Shown here piece after piece: positions 16,931 to 24,207 of a stretch of DNA of 64,000 nucleotides (its first letter is position 1; every line of letters starts with the position of its first letter). The DNA is from Pseudooceanicola marinus. Its GTDB lineage: Bacteria; Pseudomonadota; Alphaproteobacteria; Rhodobacterales; Rhodobacteraceae. A program made the translations under genes and the position numbers. The stretch is from assembly GCF_002786295.1 (NCBI RefSeq), contig NZ_PGTC01000017.1, forward strand, positions 248,001 through 312,000, given 5' to 3'. Under the pieces are notes generated by a model. That model was not told the DNA's origin. It searched no databases and worked only from the letters and a program-made list of their open reading frames with translations.

Positions 16931-17812
16931 TCATCCCTTGACGCCGGTCTGCGCCGGGTTGGCCGATTTCAGCAGCCGCTCCAGCCCGAGCATCAGAAGG
17001 ACATTGGGGATCACCAGGACGAGGCTGACGACAGCCGCGTTCGGGCGAACGAAGTTATATCCGAGGTAGGAATAGAGGATCGACGGAATGGTGGTGAAAT
17101 TCGGCGCGCCGACGACGAAGGCCACGGCGAATTCCTCGATCGACTGGATGAAGACGATGATGAGAGAGGCCAGGATCCCCGGCGCCAGCGCGGGCCAGTA
17201 GGCCACGCGGAACCGCGCCCAGGGGCTGGCGCCCAGATCGCGGGCCGCATCCACCAGGTCCAGCCGCACGTTGGAAAAGGCCACGGTCATCAGCCGGATG
17301 GCGTAAGGCAGGAACAACACCGAATGGGCCAGCAGGATCGACAGGAAGCGTGAGTAGATCCCCAGCGAGAAGATCAGCGCCGAGAAGAAGATCGCCAGCA
17401 CGAAACCCGGGATCACCAGCGGCAGCAGGGTCAGCACCTGGGCCGCGCCCTTGCCCGGAAAATCGTGGCGGGCGAAGGCATAGGCCGTGGGCGAGGCCAA
17501 GATGAGCGTGGTCACCGCCACCGTCGGCGCCAGGATGTAGGAATTGCGCAGTGCCATGGGCAGCGAGGTGGTGTTCCAGACCTCGATCCAGCGCGCGAAG
17601 GACAGCGCGGGGGGCAGCACGTCGGGGTATTCCCAGCGGACCGAGGGATCCAGCAGCGACCACAGCACGGCCATGCCGAAGGGCACCACCAGCCAGATCA
17701 CGCAGACCAGCAACAGGATCGCGATCAGCATGTTGGAGATGGTGAACCGGCGGAAGGCCGGGCGGCGCGGGCGCCGGGGCGCGACGGGTGCGGTGTCGGA
17801 CAGGCTTACCAT
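16931..17812 (-). CDS. ABC transporter permease (second, PotC-like)
   Basis: This 293-residue membrane protein has about six helices and the EAA-type cytoplasmic loop DAARDLGASPWARFRVAYWP (about residues 190-210) that contacts the ATPase. It has the PotC-like subunit plan with a long N-terminal helix. The start at ATG 17812 overlaps the end of the first permease by 7 bases, which indicates translational coupling. It forms the membrane channel with the first permease. Confidence 0.9.
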   Translation of the reverse strand: MVSLSDTAPVAPRRPRRPAFRRFTISNMLIAILLLVCVIWLVVPFGMAVLWSLLDPSVRWEYPDVLPPALSFARWIEVWNTTSLPMALRNSYILAPTVAVTTLILASPTAYAFARHDFPGKGAAQVLTLLPLVIPGFVLAIFFSALIFSLGIYSRFLSILLAHSVLFLPYAIRLMTVAFSNVRLDLVDAARDLGASPWARFRVAYWPALAPGILASLIIVFIQSIEEFAVAFVVGAPNFTTIPSILYSYLGYNFVRPNAAVVSLVLVIPNVLLMLGLERLLKSANPAQTGVKG

Positions 17813-18663
17813 TTCAGCCCCCTCAGGGTCAGGCGGGCCAGCCCGGCCAGACCCAGGGCACCGACCAGTGCCAGGCCCATCAGGGAGACCCCCACCACGG
17901 CCGCCTGGTTCCAGCGTCCGAAGCTCGTTTTCAGGAAGACCATGTACTGCGCCATGGACTGCACGTTGGTCGGGCCCGCGGTGACCTGGAAGGCAAAGTC
18001 GCCGGCCGCGCCGATGAAGATGATGATCAGCGCCGCCTGCATGGCCTGCACCGTGAGCGGCGCGATCACCTTGCGGAAGCGGGCCAGCGGCCCGGCGCCC
18101 AGGTCGCGCGCGGCGTCGACCACCTCGTCCGAGATCCCCTGCACCGCGCCGGTCAGCAGCAGCAGCGCCAGCGGCATGTTCTTCCACAGCTGCAGGAAGA
18201 TGACACCGAAGCCGTTGCGGTCGTTCTGGAACCGGATCGGCGCATCGGTCAGCCCGGTCCATATCAGGAACTGGTTCAGCACCCCGTGATATGCGATCAC
18301 GTTCAGGAAGAGGAAGGCCGCCACCAGACCCGGCACGAACAGCGGCGCCTTCAGCAGAGAGCCGACCACCAGTGAGCCGCGGAAGGGTTTGCGCATCCAG
18401 ATCGCCAGCGGATAGGCGATGGCGATGGAGCCGAGCGCGCTGATGATGGCGATATAGGCCGAGTAGCCCAGGGACCGACCGAACTGCTTCGATCCCAGCA
18501 CGTCGCGCCAGTGGTCCAGCGAAAAGGCGCTTTCGCCCGACAGGTTGTAGTAGCCGAAGCTCTGCGCGACAGCGATGTAGAAGACCGAGCCGACCATGAC
18601 GAGGATCAGCCCAAGCCCCGGCGTCAGCAGCGCCGCGATGGTGAGGGTCCGGCGCAGGGTCAT
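17806..18663 (-). CDS. ABC transporter permease (first, PotB-like)
   Basis: This 285-residue protein has six predicted membrane helices and an EAA loop (DAARDLGAGPLARFRKVIAP, about residues 185-205). It overlaps the ATPase gene by 4 bases (ATGA type) and the second permease by 7 bases, so the three are read as one operon. It should form the heterodimeric membrane domain of the importer with its downstream neighbour. Confidence 0.9.
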   Translation of the reverse strand: MTLRRTLTIAALLTPGLGLILVMVGSVFYIAVAQSFGYYNLSGESAFSLDHWRDVLGSKQFGRSLGYSAYIAIISALGSIAIAYPLAIWMRKPFRGSLVVGSLLKAPLFVPGLVAAFLFLNVIAYHGVLNQFLIWTGLTDAPIRFQNDRNGFGVIFLQLWKNMPLALLLLTGAVQGISDEVVDAARDLGAGPLARFRKVIAPLTVQAMQAALIIIFIGAAGDFAFQVTAGPTNVQSMAQYMVFLKTSFGRWNQAAVVGVSLMGLALVGALGLAGLARLTLRGLKW

Positions 18664-19715
18664 GCCAGCGCGCTCCGGACGAAGCGGATCTGGTCCGCCC
18701 CCAGTCGGAACGCCACCTCGGCGCCCTCGGCCGGCGCCGCGCCTGCGACATGCAGCCGTTGCAGCCCCAGGTCGGCGTCACCCGTCGCCACGTGCAGTTC
18801 GGTATGGGCCCCCTGGTAGGCCCGGTCCCGCACGACGCCGCGGATCACGTTCTCACTCGCGGCGCCGGCCTCGACCAGTTCCACGTCCTCGGGCCGCCAG
18901 CAGATGAAGCTGGCGTTGCCCGCGGGCGGCACGGCGGCGCGCAGCTCTCCCAGCGGGGTCTTCACGCGGCCACCGCCCAGGTCCTCGAAGGGCACCAGGT
19001 TCGCCGCGCCGATGAAATCCGCGACGAAGGCGGTTTCGGGACGGGCATAGATTTCTTCCGGGCGGCCCACCTGGTCGATGCGCCCGCCCTGCATCACCAC
19101 GACACGATCCGACATGGCCAAGGCCTCTGACTGGTCATGGGTGACGTAGATGGCGGTGAACCCGATCTCTTTCTGCAACGCGCGGATCTCGCGCCGGACC
19201 TGTTCACGCAGCTTAGCATCGAGGTTCGACAGCGGCTCATCAAACAGAACCACGGCCGGCCGCATCGCCAGGGCCCGGGCCAGGGCAACGCGCTGTTGCT
19301 GCCCGCCCGACAGGCGATTGGGCAGCTTGTCGCGATGCGCCTCCAGGTCCACCTGGCGCAGCAGGCTTTCCAGCCGCGCGCGGCGCTCGGCCTTGGGCAC
19401 GCCCGCCTGGCGCGGACCGAAATCGATATTCTCGGCCACCGTAAGGTGAGGGAACAGCGCGTAGGACTGGAAACACATAGCCGTGTCGCGCTTTTCGGGC
19501 GGCGCAGCTGTGACATCGGTGCCGCCGATCTCGATCCTGCCGGTGGTCGCGTCGTAGAACCCGGCCAAGGTCTTCAGAAGGGTGGTCTTGCCACAGCCCG
19601 AGGGTCCCAAAAGAGTGACAAATTCGCCGGGCTCGACCACAAGGTCGATGTCGGTCAGGGCCTGGAACCCGTCCTCGAACACCTTGCTGATCCCCTTGGC
19701 TGCCAGTGACGCCAT
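18660..19715 (-). CDS. ABC transporter ATP-binding protein (PotA/UgpC-like)
   Basis: This 351-residue protein has Walker A GPSGCGKT (37-44), a Q-loop at CFQSYALFPHLTV, the signature LSGGQQQR (near 134), Walker B VVLFDEP and the H-loop THDQSEA, then a C-terminal TOBE-type regulatory domain from about residue 240. It powers solute import. It is the first gene of the importer operon; start ATG 19715 follows GGAGAAA. A 13-bp palindrome 57-69 bases upstream faces the divergent ROK regulator and probably controls this promoter. Confidence 0.93.
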   Translation of the reverse strand: MASLAAKGISKVFEDGFQALTDIDLVVEPGEFVTLLGPSGCGKTTLLKTLAGFYDATTGRIEIGGTDVTAAPPEKRDTAMCFQSYALFPHLTVAENIDFGPRQAGVPKAERRARLESLLRQVDLEAHRDKLPNRLSGGQQQRVALARALAMRPAVVLFDEPLSNLDAKLREQVRREIRALQKEIGFTAIYVTHDQSEALAMSDRVVVMQGGRIDQVGRPEEIYARPETAFVADFIGAANLVPFEDLGGGRVKTPLGELRAAVPPAGNASFICWRPEDVELVEAGAASENVIRGVVRDRAYQGAHTELHVATGDADLGLQRLHVAGAAPAEGAEVAFRLGADQIRFVRSALA

Positions 19716-19771
19716 TTTCTCCGCTTTCCTGTCCCGGAACCGGCTTCCCAGACGGGGCGATTCCAATTAAC

Positions 19772-19784
19772 TTCACGGCGTGAA
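19772..19784. promoter_or_regulatory. Palindromic operator between the ABC operon and the ROK regulator
   Basis: The sequence TTCACG-G-CGTGAA is a perfect 13-bp palindrome, flanked by AT-rich bases on both sides, in the 128-base divergent gap. ROK repressors bind AT-flanked palindromes of this kind and release them on sugar or phospho-ligand binding. The site is seen directly; the assignment to this regulator is inferred from position. Confidence 0.65.
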
Positions 19785-19843
19785 TAAAATGGGCGGGTAA
19801 CCCCTTGGTGACAGCACCACGAAAGATTTGTGACCCCGGCTCG

Positions 19844-20965
19844 ATGGCCGCGCTGGCCGATCTGACCCTGTCGGAACGGGCGATCCTGTCGCTGATCCGG
19901 CGGCGTCCGGGGGCCAGCCGCGCCGGCATCGCGGCAGAGCTGAACCTGTCGCCCGCCATGCTGACCAAGGCCATCGCGACCTTCCAGGCCGCAGGACTGG
20001 TGGCAGAGGAACGCGACAGCGCCCCACGCGGGCGCGGCCAACCGGCACGCCACCTGCGCCTGCGCCCGAAACAGGTGGCCGGGCTGGGGGTCAGCCTGTC
20101 GACCCGGGGCATCACGGTGGCCGCACAGGACCTGGACGGCACGCCGCTGGCCCACCGGTCCCTGCCGGTGCCGGCCACCGACACCGGCGCGGCGCTGGCC
20201 GCCGCCACCACCGCGCTGGAGGAAATGCGCGGGCTGACCCGCAGCGTGGCGGGGATCGGCCTCTGGCTGCCGGCCCTGCAGGATCTCTCGGGCGCGGTGG
20301 TCGAGGTGACGCCCTCGCAACGCGGGATCGACCATCTCGCCTTTTGCGATCACCTGAGCCGCCATTTCGACGCCCCGCTCTGGCTGGAATCCAAGGCACC
20401 CGCCTACCACGAGGCGCTGCAACCGGGCGAGGAAGAGCGGATCGTCTACATGCTGTTTCTCGACTACGGCATCGGCGGCAGCCTGATCGATCAGTTGCGC
20501 CTTTATCGCGGCAGTTTCGGCGAGGCGTCCAACATCGGCGCCATGATGCCCGACGGGACGCCGCGTCCCTCCCTGCCCGACCTGACCGCCCATCTTGGCC
20601 TGAGCCCGGAAGAGATGACCGACAGCGCGCTGGAGGCGCTGGCCCAGGCGCCCGACGCCGCGCTGACAGAGTGGATGGCGACGCGCGGCGCGGTGCTGTC
20701 CCTGCCGCTGTCAACGGTGGTGCACCTGTTGAACCCCGCAACGATCATCATCGGCGGGCTGTTGCCGCAAGCGATCCTCGAAGGGCTGGCGCGCCACGTG
20801 CGCCTGGACCTTCTCGATCATCCGGGCCGCCGCCCCCTGACCAAACCCAAGCTGCGCGTGGCCCGCGCCTGCGGCCCCCGCGCCATGGCCCTGGCCGCCG
20901 CGTCGGTGCCGCTGGTGCATCGTCTGGCTTCGGCTCCGCATCCCCGTCCCTGGACCCCCGGCTAG
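19844..20965 (+). CDS. ROK-family transcriptional regulator (NagC/XylR type)
   Basis: This protein of about 373 residues has an N-terminal winged helix (ILSLIRRRPGASRAGIAAELNLSP and following, about residues 15-60) and a ROK sugar-kinase-like C-terminal domain. The ATP-site and zinc motifs of true ROK kinases (DxGxT and CxCGxxGCxE) are not visible, as in pure regulators. ATG 19844 is chosen, but TTG 19805 or GTG 19808 in the same frame are possible; no strong ribosome site separates them. It is divergent from the ABC importer operon and likely represses it, responding to a carbohydrate or phospho-compound. Confidence 0.85.
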   Translation: MAALADLTLSERAILSLIRRRPGASRAGIAAELNLSPAMLTKAIATFQAAGLVAEERDSAPRGRGQPARHLRLRPKQVAGLGVSLSTRGITVAAQDLDGTPLAHRSLPVPATDTGAALAAATTALEEMRGLTRSVAGIGLWLPALQDLSGAVVEVTPSQRGIDHLAFCDHLSRHFDAPLWLESKAPAYHEALQPGEEERIVYMLFLDYGIGGSLIDQLRLYRGSFGEASNIGAMMPDGTPRPSLPDLTAHLGLSPEEMTDSALEALAQAPDAALTEWMATRGAVLSLPLSTVVHLLNPATIIIGGLLPQAILEGLARHVRLDLLDHPGRRPLTKPKLRVARACGPRAMALAAASVPLVHRLASAPHPRPWTPG

Positions 20966-20966
20966 C

Positions 20967-21023
20967 TTTGCAAACCACTGCGGGCACACTCTTTGCAAAC
21001 ACACGCCTGCCATGTGTTGCAAA
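20967..21023. promoter_or_regulatory. Three spaced TTTGCAAA-type palindromes
   Basis: Perfect TTTGCAAA occurs at 20967-20974 and 20992-20999, with a third near-copy (TTGCAAA) at 21017-21023, at centre spacings of 25 and 24 bases. TTTGCAAA-type elements are known targets of short-chain acyl-CoA regulators (PccR/RamB relatives) in Rhodobacter. They lie between the ROK gene and the transglutaminase-like gene. The repeats are seen; the regulator is inferred. Confidence 0.5.
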
Positions 21024-21235
21024 GCCTGCCTATACCGGCTGCCCGGTCACTGGGCGCGCCTTTCAGACATGGCGGCCCTGCGGAACCGGCTTGCTCGCGA
21101 TCACGTTGTAACCGGACGGCCGAGCGGTTAGGCCGAAAGGACCGCGCAGGCCTGTCGCCCCCGCTTCGGGCGCGCCGCGCAGACGACACGATGCCACCAG
21201 TACGACCCAGTTACTTCAGCTCGATGGGACCCCGG

Positions 21236-22012
21236 ATGCGCTTTCAGATCGACATTGCCCTGCACTACCAGTTCAGCCTCGCCAACACGCTTTTCCTGGC
21301 GCTGGAAGCCGCGCACTACAGCGGCCAGACGGTCGAGCAGGAAGAGATCCTGATCGGGAACGCCTGGATCACCCGGATCGAGGGGGACGATGGCGTCGGC
21401 CAGCGCATCTGGGCGCAGGTTCCCGCGGGCGACATGCGGCTGACCTACCGCGCGACGCTGGACGTGACCCGCCCGAACCTGCCGCTGGAGAACCTGGCGG
21501 CGGTTGACCTGCACCAGATCCCCGGGCGCGTCGCGCCCTATCTGCGCCCCTCGCGCTATTGCCAGTCGGACAAGTTCATTTCCTTCGTCAACAAGCGCTT
21601 TGGCCATCTGGCCGGGGGCGCCAAGGTCGCCGCGATCCGGCAGTGGATCCAGGATGAGCTGTCCTACGTGCCGGGCAGTTCGGACAGCGACACCAACGTG
21701 CTGGAAACCTTCGCCAGCCGCGAAGGGGTCTGTCGCGACTATGCCCACCTGATCTGCGCCATGGTGCGCGCGGCCAACATCCCCGCGCGCATGGTCGCCG
21801 TCTACAGCCCCTACGTGACCCCCCAGGACTTCCACGCCGTGGCGGAGGTCTGGCTGGACGGCGCCTGGCACCTGGTGGATCCCACCGGCATGTGTCTGCC
21901 CGCCGACCTGGCGGTGATCGCCGTGGGCCGCGACGCCTATGACGTGGCCTTCATGGAAAGCCAGGCGCCCGCGACTCTGATGTCACAATCCGTGCGGGTC
22001 ACCCTGACCTGA
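21236..22012 (+). CDS. Transglutaminase-like cysteine protease domain protein
   Basis: This 258-residue protein has an N-terminal beta-domain (about 1-130) and a transglutaminase core in which the catalytic triad is visible: Cys in REGVCRDYAHL (near residue 167), His in DFHAVAEVWLDG (near 200) and Asp in LVDPTG. Bacterial members act as proteases or peptide ligases and often accompany circularly permuted ATP-grasp proteins; none is seen here. ATG 21236 fits the domain start, but 21191 and 21224 are in frame and the ribosome site is weak. No signal peptide. A strong terminator follows. Confidence 0.85.
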   Translation: MRFQIDIALHYQFSLANTLFLALEAAHYSGQTVEQEEILIGNAWITRIEGDDGVGQRIWAQVPAGDMRLTYRATLDVTRPNLPLENLAAVDLHQIPGRVAPYLRPSRYCQSDKFISFVNKRFGHLAGGAKVAAIRQWIQDELSYVPGSSDSDTNVLETFASREGVCRDYAHLICAMVRAANIPARMVAVYSPYVTPQDFHAVAEVWLDGAWHLVDPTGMCLPADLAVIAVGRDAYDVAFMESQAPATLMSQSVRVTLT

Positions 22013-22073
22013 TCGGGACATCAGCCGTCATCCCCCCCGGAGGCTGCCACGCGCCTCCCCTTCCAAGACACGC

Positions 22074-22103
22074 AAAAAGGGGCGCCCGAAGGCGCCCCTT
22101 TCC
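22074..22103. terminator. Bidirectional terminator
   Basis: An 11-bp perfect stem AAAGGGGCGCC/GGCGCCCCTTT with a CGAA loop is flanked by A and T runs, so it can end transcription of the transglutaminase-like gene and of the convergent small gene. Confidence 0.8.
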
Positions 22104-22179
22104 ACTCGTCCCCTGACGAAAGACCGCCTGGCAGGGCGGCCCCACTCGCGGCGCTCGGCACAGCCCCGCGATTAGCCCC

Positions 22180-22407
22180 TCAGGCCGCGCAAAGCGACCG
22201 GTCGCTGACCTGTTCACCATGCGACAGCACGGCAACGCCACCGCGGCGGCGCAGCGCCAGCCGGGCCGAAACGACACCGCTGTCCCGCAGCACCTCATCC
22301 GCAGAGCCGGCATTGCCTGCCGACAGCTGTTCCATGGCGGCATCCACGGCAGCGTGCAGGTCTTGCAGGTTTGCGGAACGCTTGCGGGAGGTCGGGGTCA
22401 TGCGCAT
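22180..22407 (-). CDS. Small basic protein of unknown function
   Basis: The frame encodes about 75 residues from ATG 22407 (or 22401), preceded by GAGGAAA. The first ~12 residues are basic and the next ~40 form an alanine-rich predicted helix; there is no membrane segment, signal peptide or cysteine motif. I do not recognise a family. A bidirectional terminator lies about 80 bases downstream in the right orientation, which supports transcription. It could be a regulatory or DNA-associated small protein, or a chance frame in GC-rich DNA. Confidence 0.4.
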   Translation of the reverse strand: MRMTPTSRKRSANLQDLHAAVDAAMEQLSAGNAGSADEVLRDSGVVSARLALRRRGGVAVLSHGEQVSDRSLCAA

Positions 22408-22841
22408 CGGTCGTTTCCTCGTGTCGGTTTCAGGGGCGGCGGCGACCCGGCTCTCTCTCGGGTCCCGCTCTGTTGCAGGTCTTTTACACGGGCCAATGGC
22501 TGTATGCAGGCACACAACAGGACACTTCGAGGCACTTCGGGATATCATCCTACCCCTTCGGATAGGTGCGCTACCCCCGGCGGGGCAGCTGCCGCAAGCA
22601 AGGGTTGTGCCGGGCAGGGTGCAGACATGCGCCGCGCGTCCGGAACCCGCCCGAGGGGACGTCGCGCGACTCGCCCGGCGCCCAATCTGCCCTGCCCGTG
22701 GCGAGGTCGTTCCTCGGGGTGACGCCCATTGCGCAGGCGCGCTCTGGCGGACACTGGCCCCCGGGCCGGTGCGGTACTTGACCCCCCGGGGCGCCCATGG
22801 TCTTTGGCCCCGGAACCGGCTTGCCGAAAGGACCCCGCCCC
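22408..22841. other. Intergenic region, 434 bases
   Basis: The gap separates the small minus-strand gene from the plus-strand YqaA-like gene, so it should carry both promoters. I see no RNA gene, repeat or coding frame with a ribosome site. A possible -35 TTGACC lies near 22779, but the -10 is poor. Confidence 0.4.
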
Positions 22842-23420
22842 GTGATCAGACGGCTTTACGACTGGACCATCCGCATGGCGGATCACCCCCATGCGCTCTG
22901 GGTTCTCGCCCTGGTCTCCTTCGCCGAAAGCTCGGTCTTTCCGATCCCGCCGGACCTGCTGATGATCCCGATGATCCTGGCGCGTCCCTCGCGGGCCTTC
23001 ATCGTCGCCGCCGTCGCCATGGCGGCCTCGGTCGCGGGCGGCATGCTGGGCTATGCCATCGGCGCCTTCGCCTTCGACAGCATCGGCCAGCCGATCCTGG
23101 AAAGCATGGGCAAGGCCCACGCGATGGAAGAGTTCAACGCCACCTTCAACGGCGCCGGGTTCTGGGCGGTGCTGGGGGCGGGCATCACGCCCTTCCCCTA
23201 CAAGGTCATCACCATCATGTCGGGCTGGACCGGGATGCCTCTGACGACCTTCGTCATCACCTCCATTGTGGCGCGCGGGTTGCGGTTCTTCATCGTGGCC
23301 TGGCTGCTGTGGAAGTTCGGGTCACCCGTTCGTGACTTCATCGAGAAACGGCTCGGCCTTGTCTTCACCGCGTTTTTCGCCATTCTGATCGCCGGTTTCC
23401 TGCTGGTGAGATACCTATGA
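22842..23420 (+). CDS. YqaA/DedA-family (SNARE-associated) membrane protein
   Basis: This 192-residue protein has four to five hydrophobic segments and the family features FAESSVFPIPPDLLMIPMI near the N-terminus and GAGITPFPYKVITIMSGW in the centre. YqaA is a small DedA-family membrane protein; the larger family includes phospholipid flippases and half-transporters. The start is placed at GTG 22842; the longer frame upstream has no ribosome site. Its stop overlaps dsbB by ATGA, so the two envelope genes are translationally coupled. Confidence 0.85.
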   Translation: MIRRLYDWTIRMADHPHALWVLALVSFAESSVFPIPPDLLMIPMILARPSRAFIVAAVAMAASVAGGMLGYAIGAFAFDSIGQPILESMGKAHAMEEFNATFNGAGFWAVLGAGITPFPYKVITIMSGWTGMPLTTFVITSIVARGLRFFIVAWLLWKFGSPVRDFIEKRLGLVFTAFFAILIAGFLLVRYL

Positions 23421-23875
23421 CCTTCAAGATGAGAAGCGCCCTCGCCGGGGCCGGATCCGCCGCCCTGCTGCTTGGGGCCTGGGGGTCGCAATACATCGGC
23501 GGGCTGGCGCCCTGCCACCTGTGCCTGGTGCAGCGCTGGCCCCATGCCATTGCCGTGCTGATCGCCCTGGCTGCCGTCGCCACCGGCCAGCGGTTTCTGG
23601 CCCTGCTGGGCGCCCTGGCCGCGTTGGCCACCGCGATCGTGGGGATCTATCACACGGGTGTGGAGCGCGACATCTTCGAGGGGCCGACCACCTGCACCTC
23701 CGGCAGCGCGGGCGCGCTGACCCCGGACCAGATGTTCGACCAGATCATGAACGCCCCGCTGATCCGCTGTGACGAGGTGGCGTTCGAGTTCCTGTCGCTG
23801 TCCATGGCCAGCTGGAACGCGCTGCTGTCGCTGTGCCTGGTGGGTGTCTGGCTCTGGGCCTGGCGCCGGGGCTGA
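23417..23875 (+). CDS. dsbB: Disulfide bond formation protein DsbB-like
   Basis: This 152-residue membrane protein has four predicted helices. It carries the two cysteine pairs needed for DsbB chemistry: Cys33-x-x-Cys36 (PCHLCLVQRW) in the first periplasmic loop and Cys93/Cys118 in the second. It reoxidises DsbA using quinone. It is shorter than E. coli DsbB and resembles the alphaproteobacterial type. It overlaps the YqaA-like gene by 4 bases. No dsbA is seen nearby. Confidence 0.88.
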   Translation: MTFKMRSALAGAGSAALLLGAWGSQYIGGLAPCHLCLVQRWPHAIAVLIALAAVATGQRFLALLGALAALATAIVGIYHTGVERDIFEGPTTCTSGSAGALTPDQMFDQIMNAPLIRCDEVAFEFLSLSMASWNALLSLCLVGVWLWAWRRG

Positions 23876-24207
23876 CCCGGCCGGCCGCTGGCAGACATCA
23901 AAGCCCCGCTCATGCCGCATTGGTTACCAAAAGAACTGGGACCTGCATGAACGGGACCGAGCGTTACCCACTCAGTTCAAAACCTAAGGCGACATGACGC
24001 TAAGGCAAGTCAAAGGCCCCTGCCCTCACGGTTTCGCGATTTCATGTGACGGCATAGGTGAGCAAAGAAAAAGGGGAGGCTTTCGCCTCCCCCAAGGGTG
24101 ATCTGACCGGGCTCTCTTATTTTCCTGCTCGATTATGACTTGCCTGTCCCGGTCAGCGTACCGTGTCAGGGCGCGCGATAGCATGGCTGCGCGCCCGTTA
24201 CCATCGC
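23876..24207. other. Intergenic region, 332 bases
   Basis: This convergent gap between dsbB and nrdJ holds the nrdJ terminator (24068-24092). I see no other coding or RNA feature in it. Confidence 0.5.
24068..24092 (-). terminator. Intrinsic terminator of nrdJ
   Basis: On the minus strand a perfect 8-bp stem GGGGAGGC/GCCTCCCC with a GAAA tetraloop is followed directly by TTTTT. It lies about 115 bases past the nrdJ stop. Confidence 0.85.

Noticed and set aside
21112-21180. tRNA-like D-arm sequence (GGCCGAGCGGTTAGGC) near 21118-21133, as in tRNA-Ser or tRNA-Leu
   Set aside because: No paired acceptor stem and no T-arm with a GTTCGA-type loop follow, so it does not fold as a tRNA.
19736-22830. 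Recurring GGAACCGGCTT strings at about 19736, 21081 and 22811
   Set aside because: They are only 11-12 bases long, without common flanks, and could be chance in this GC-rich DNA.
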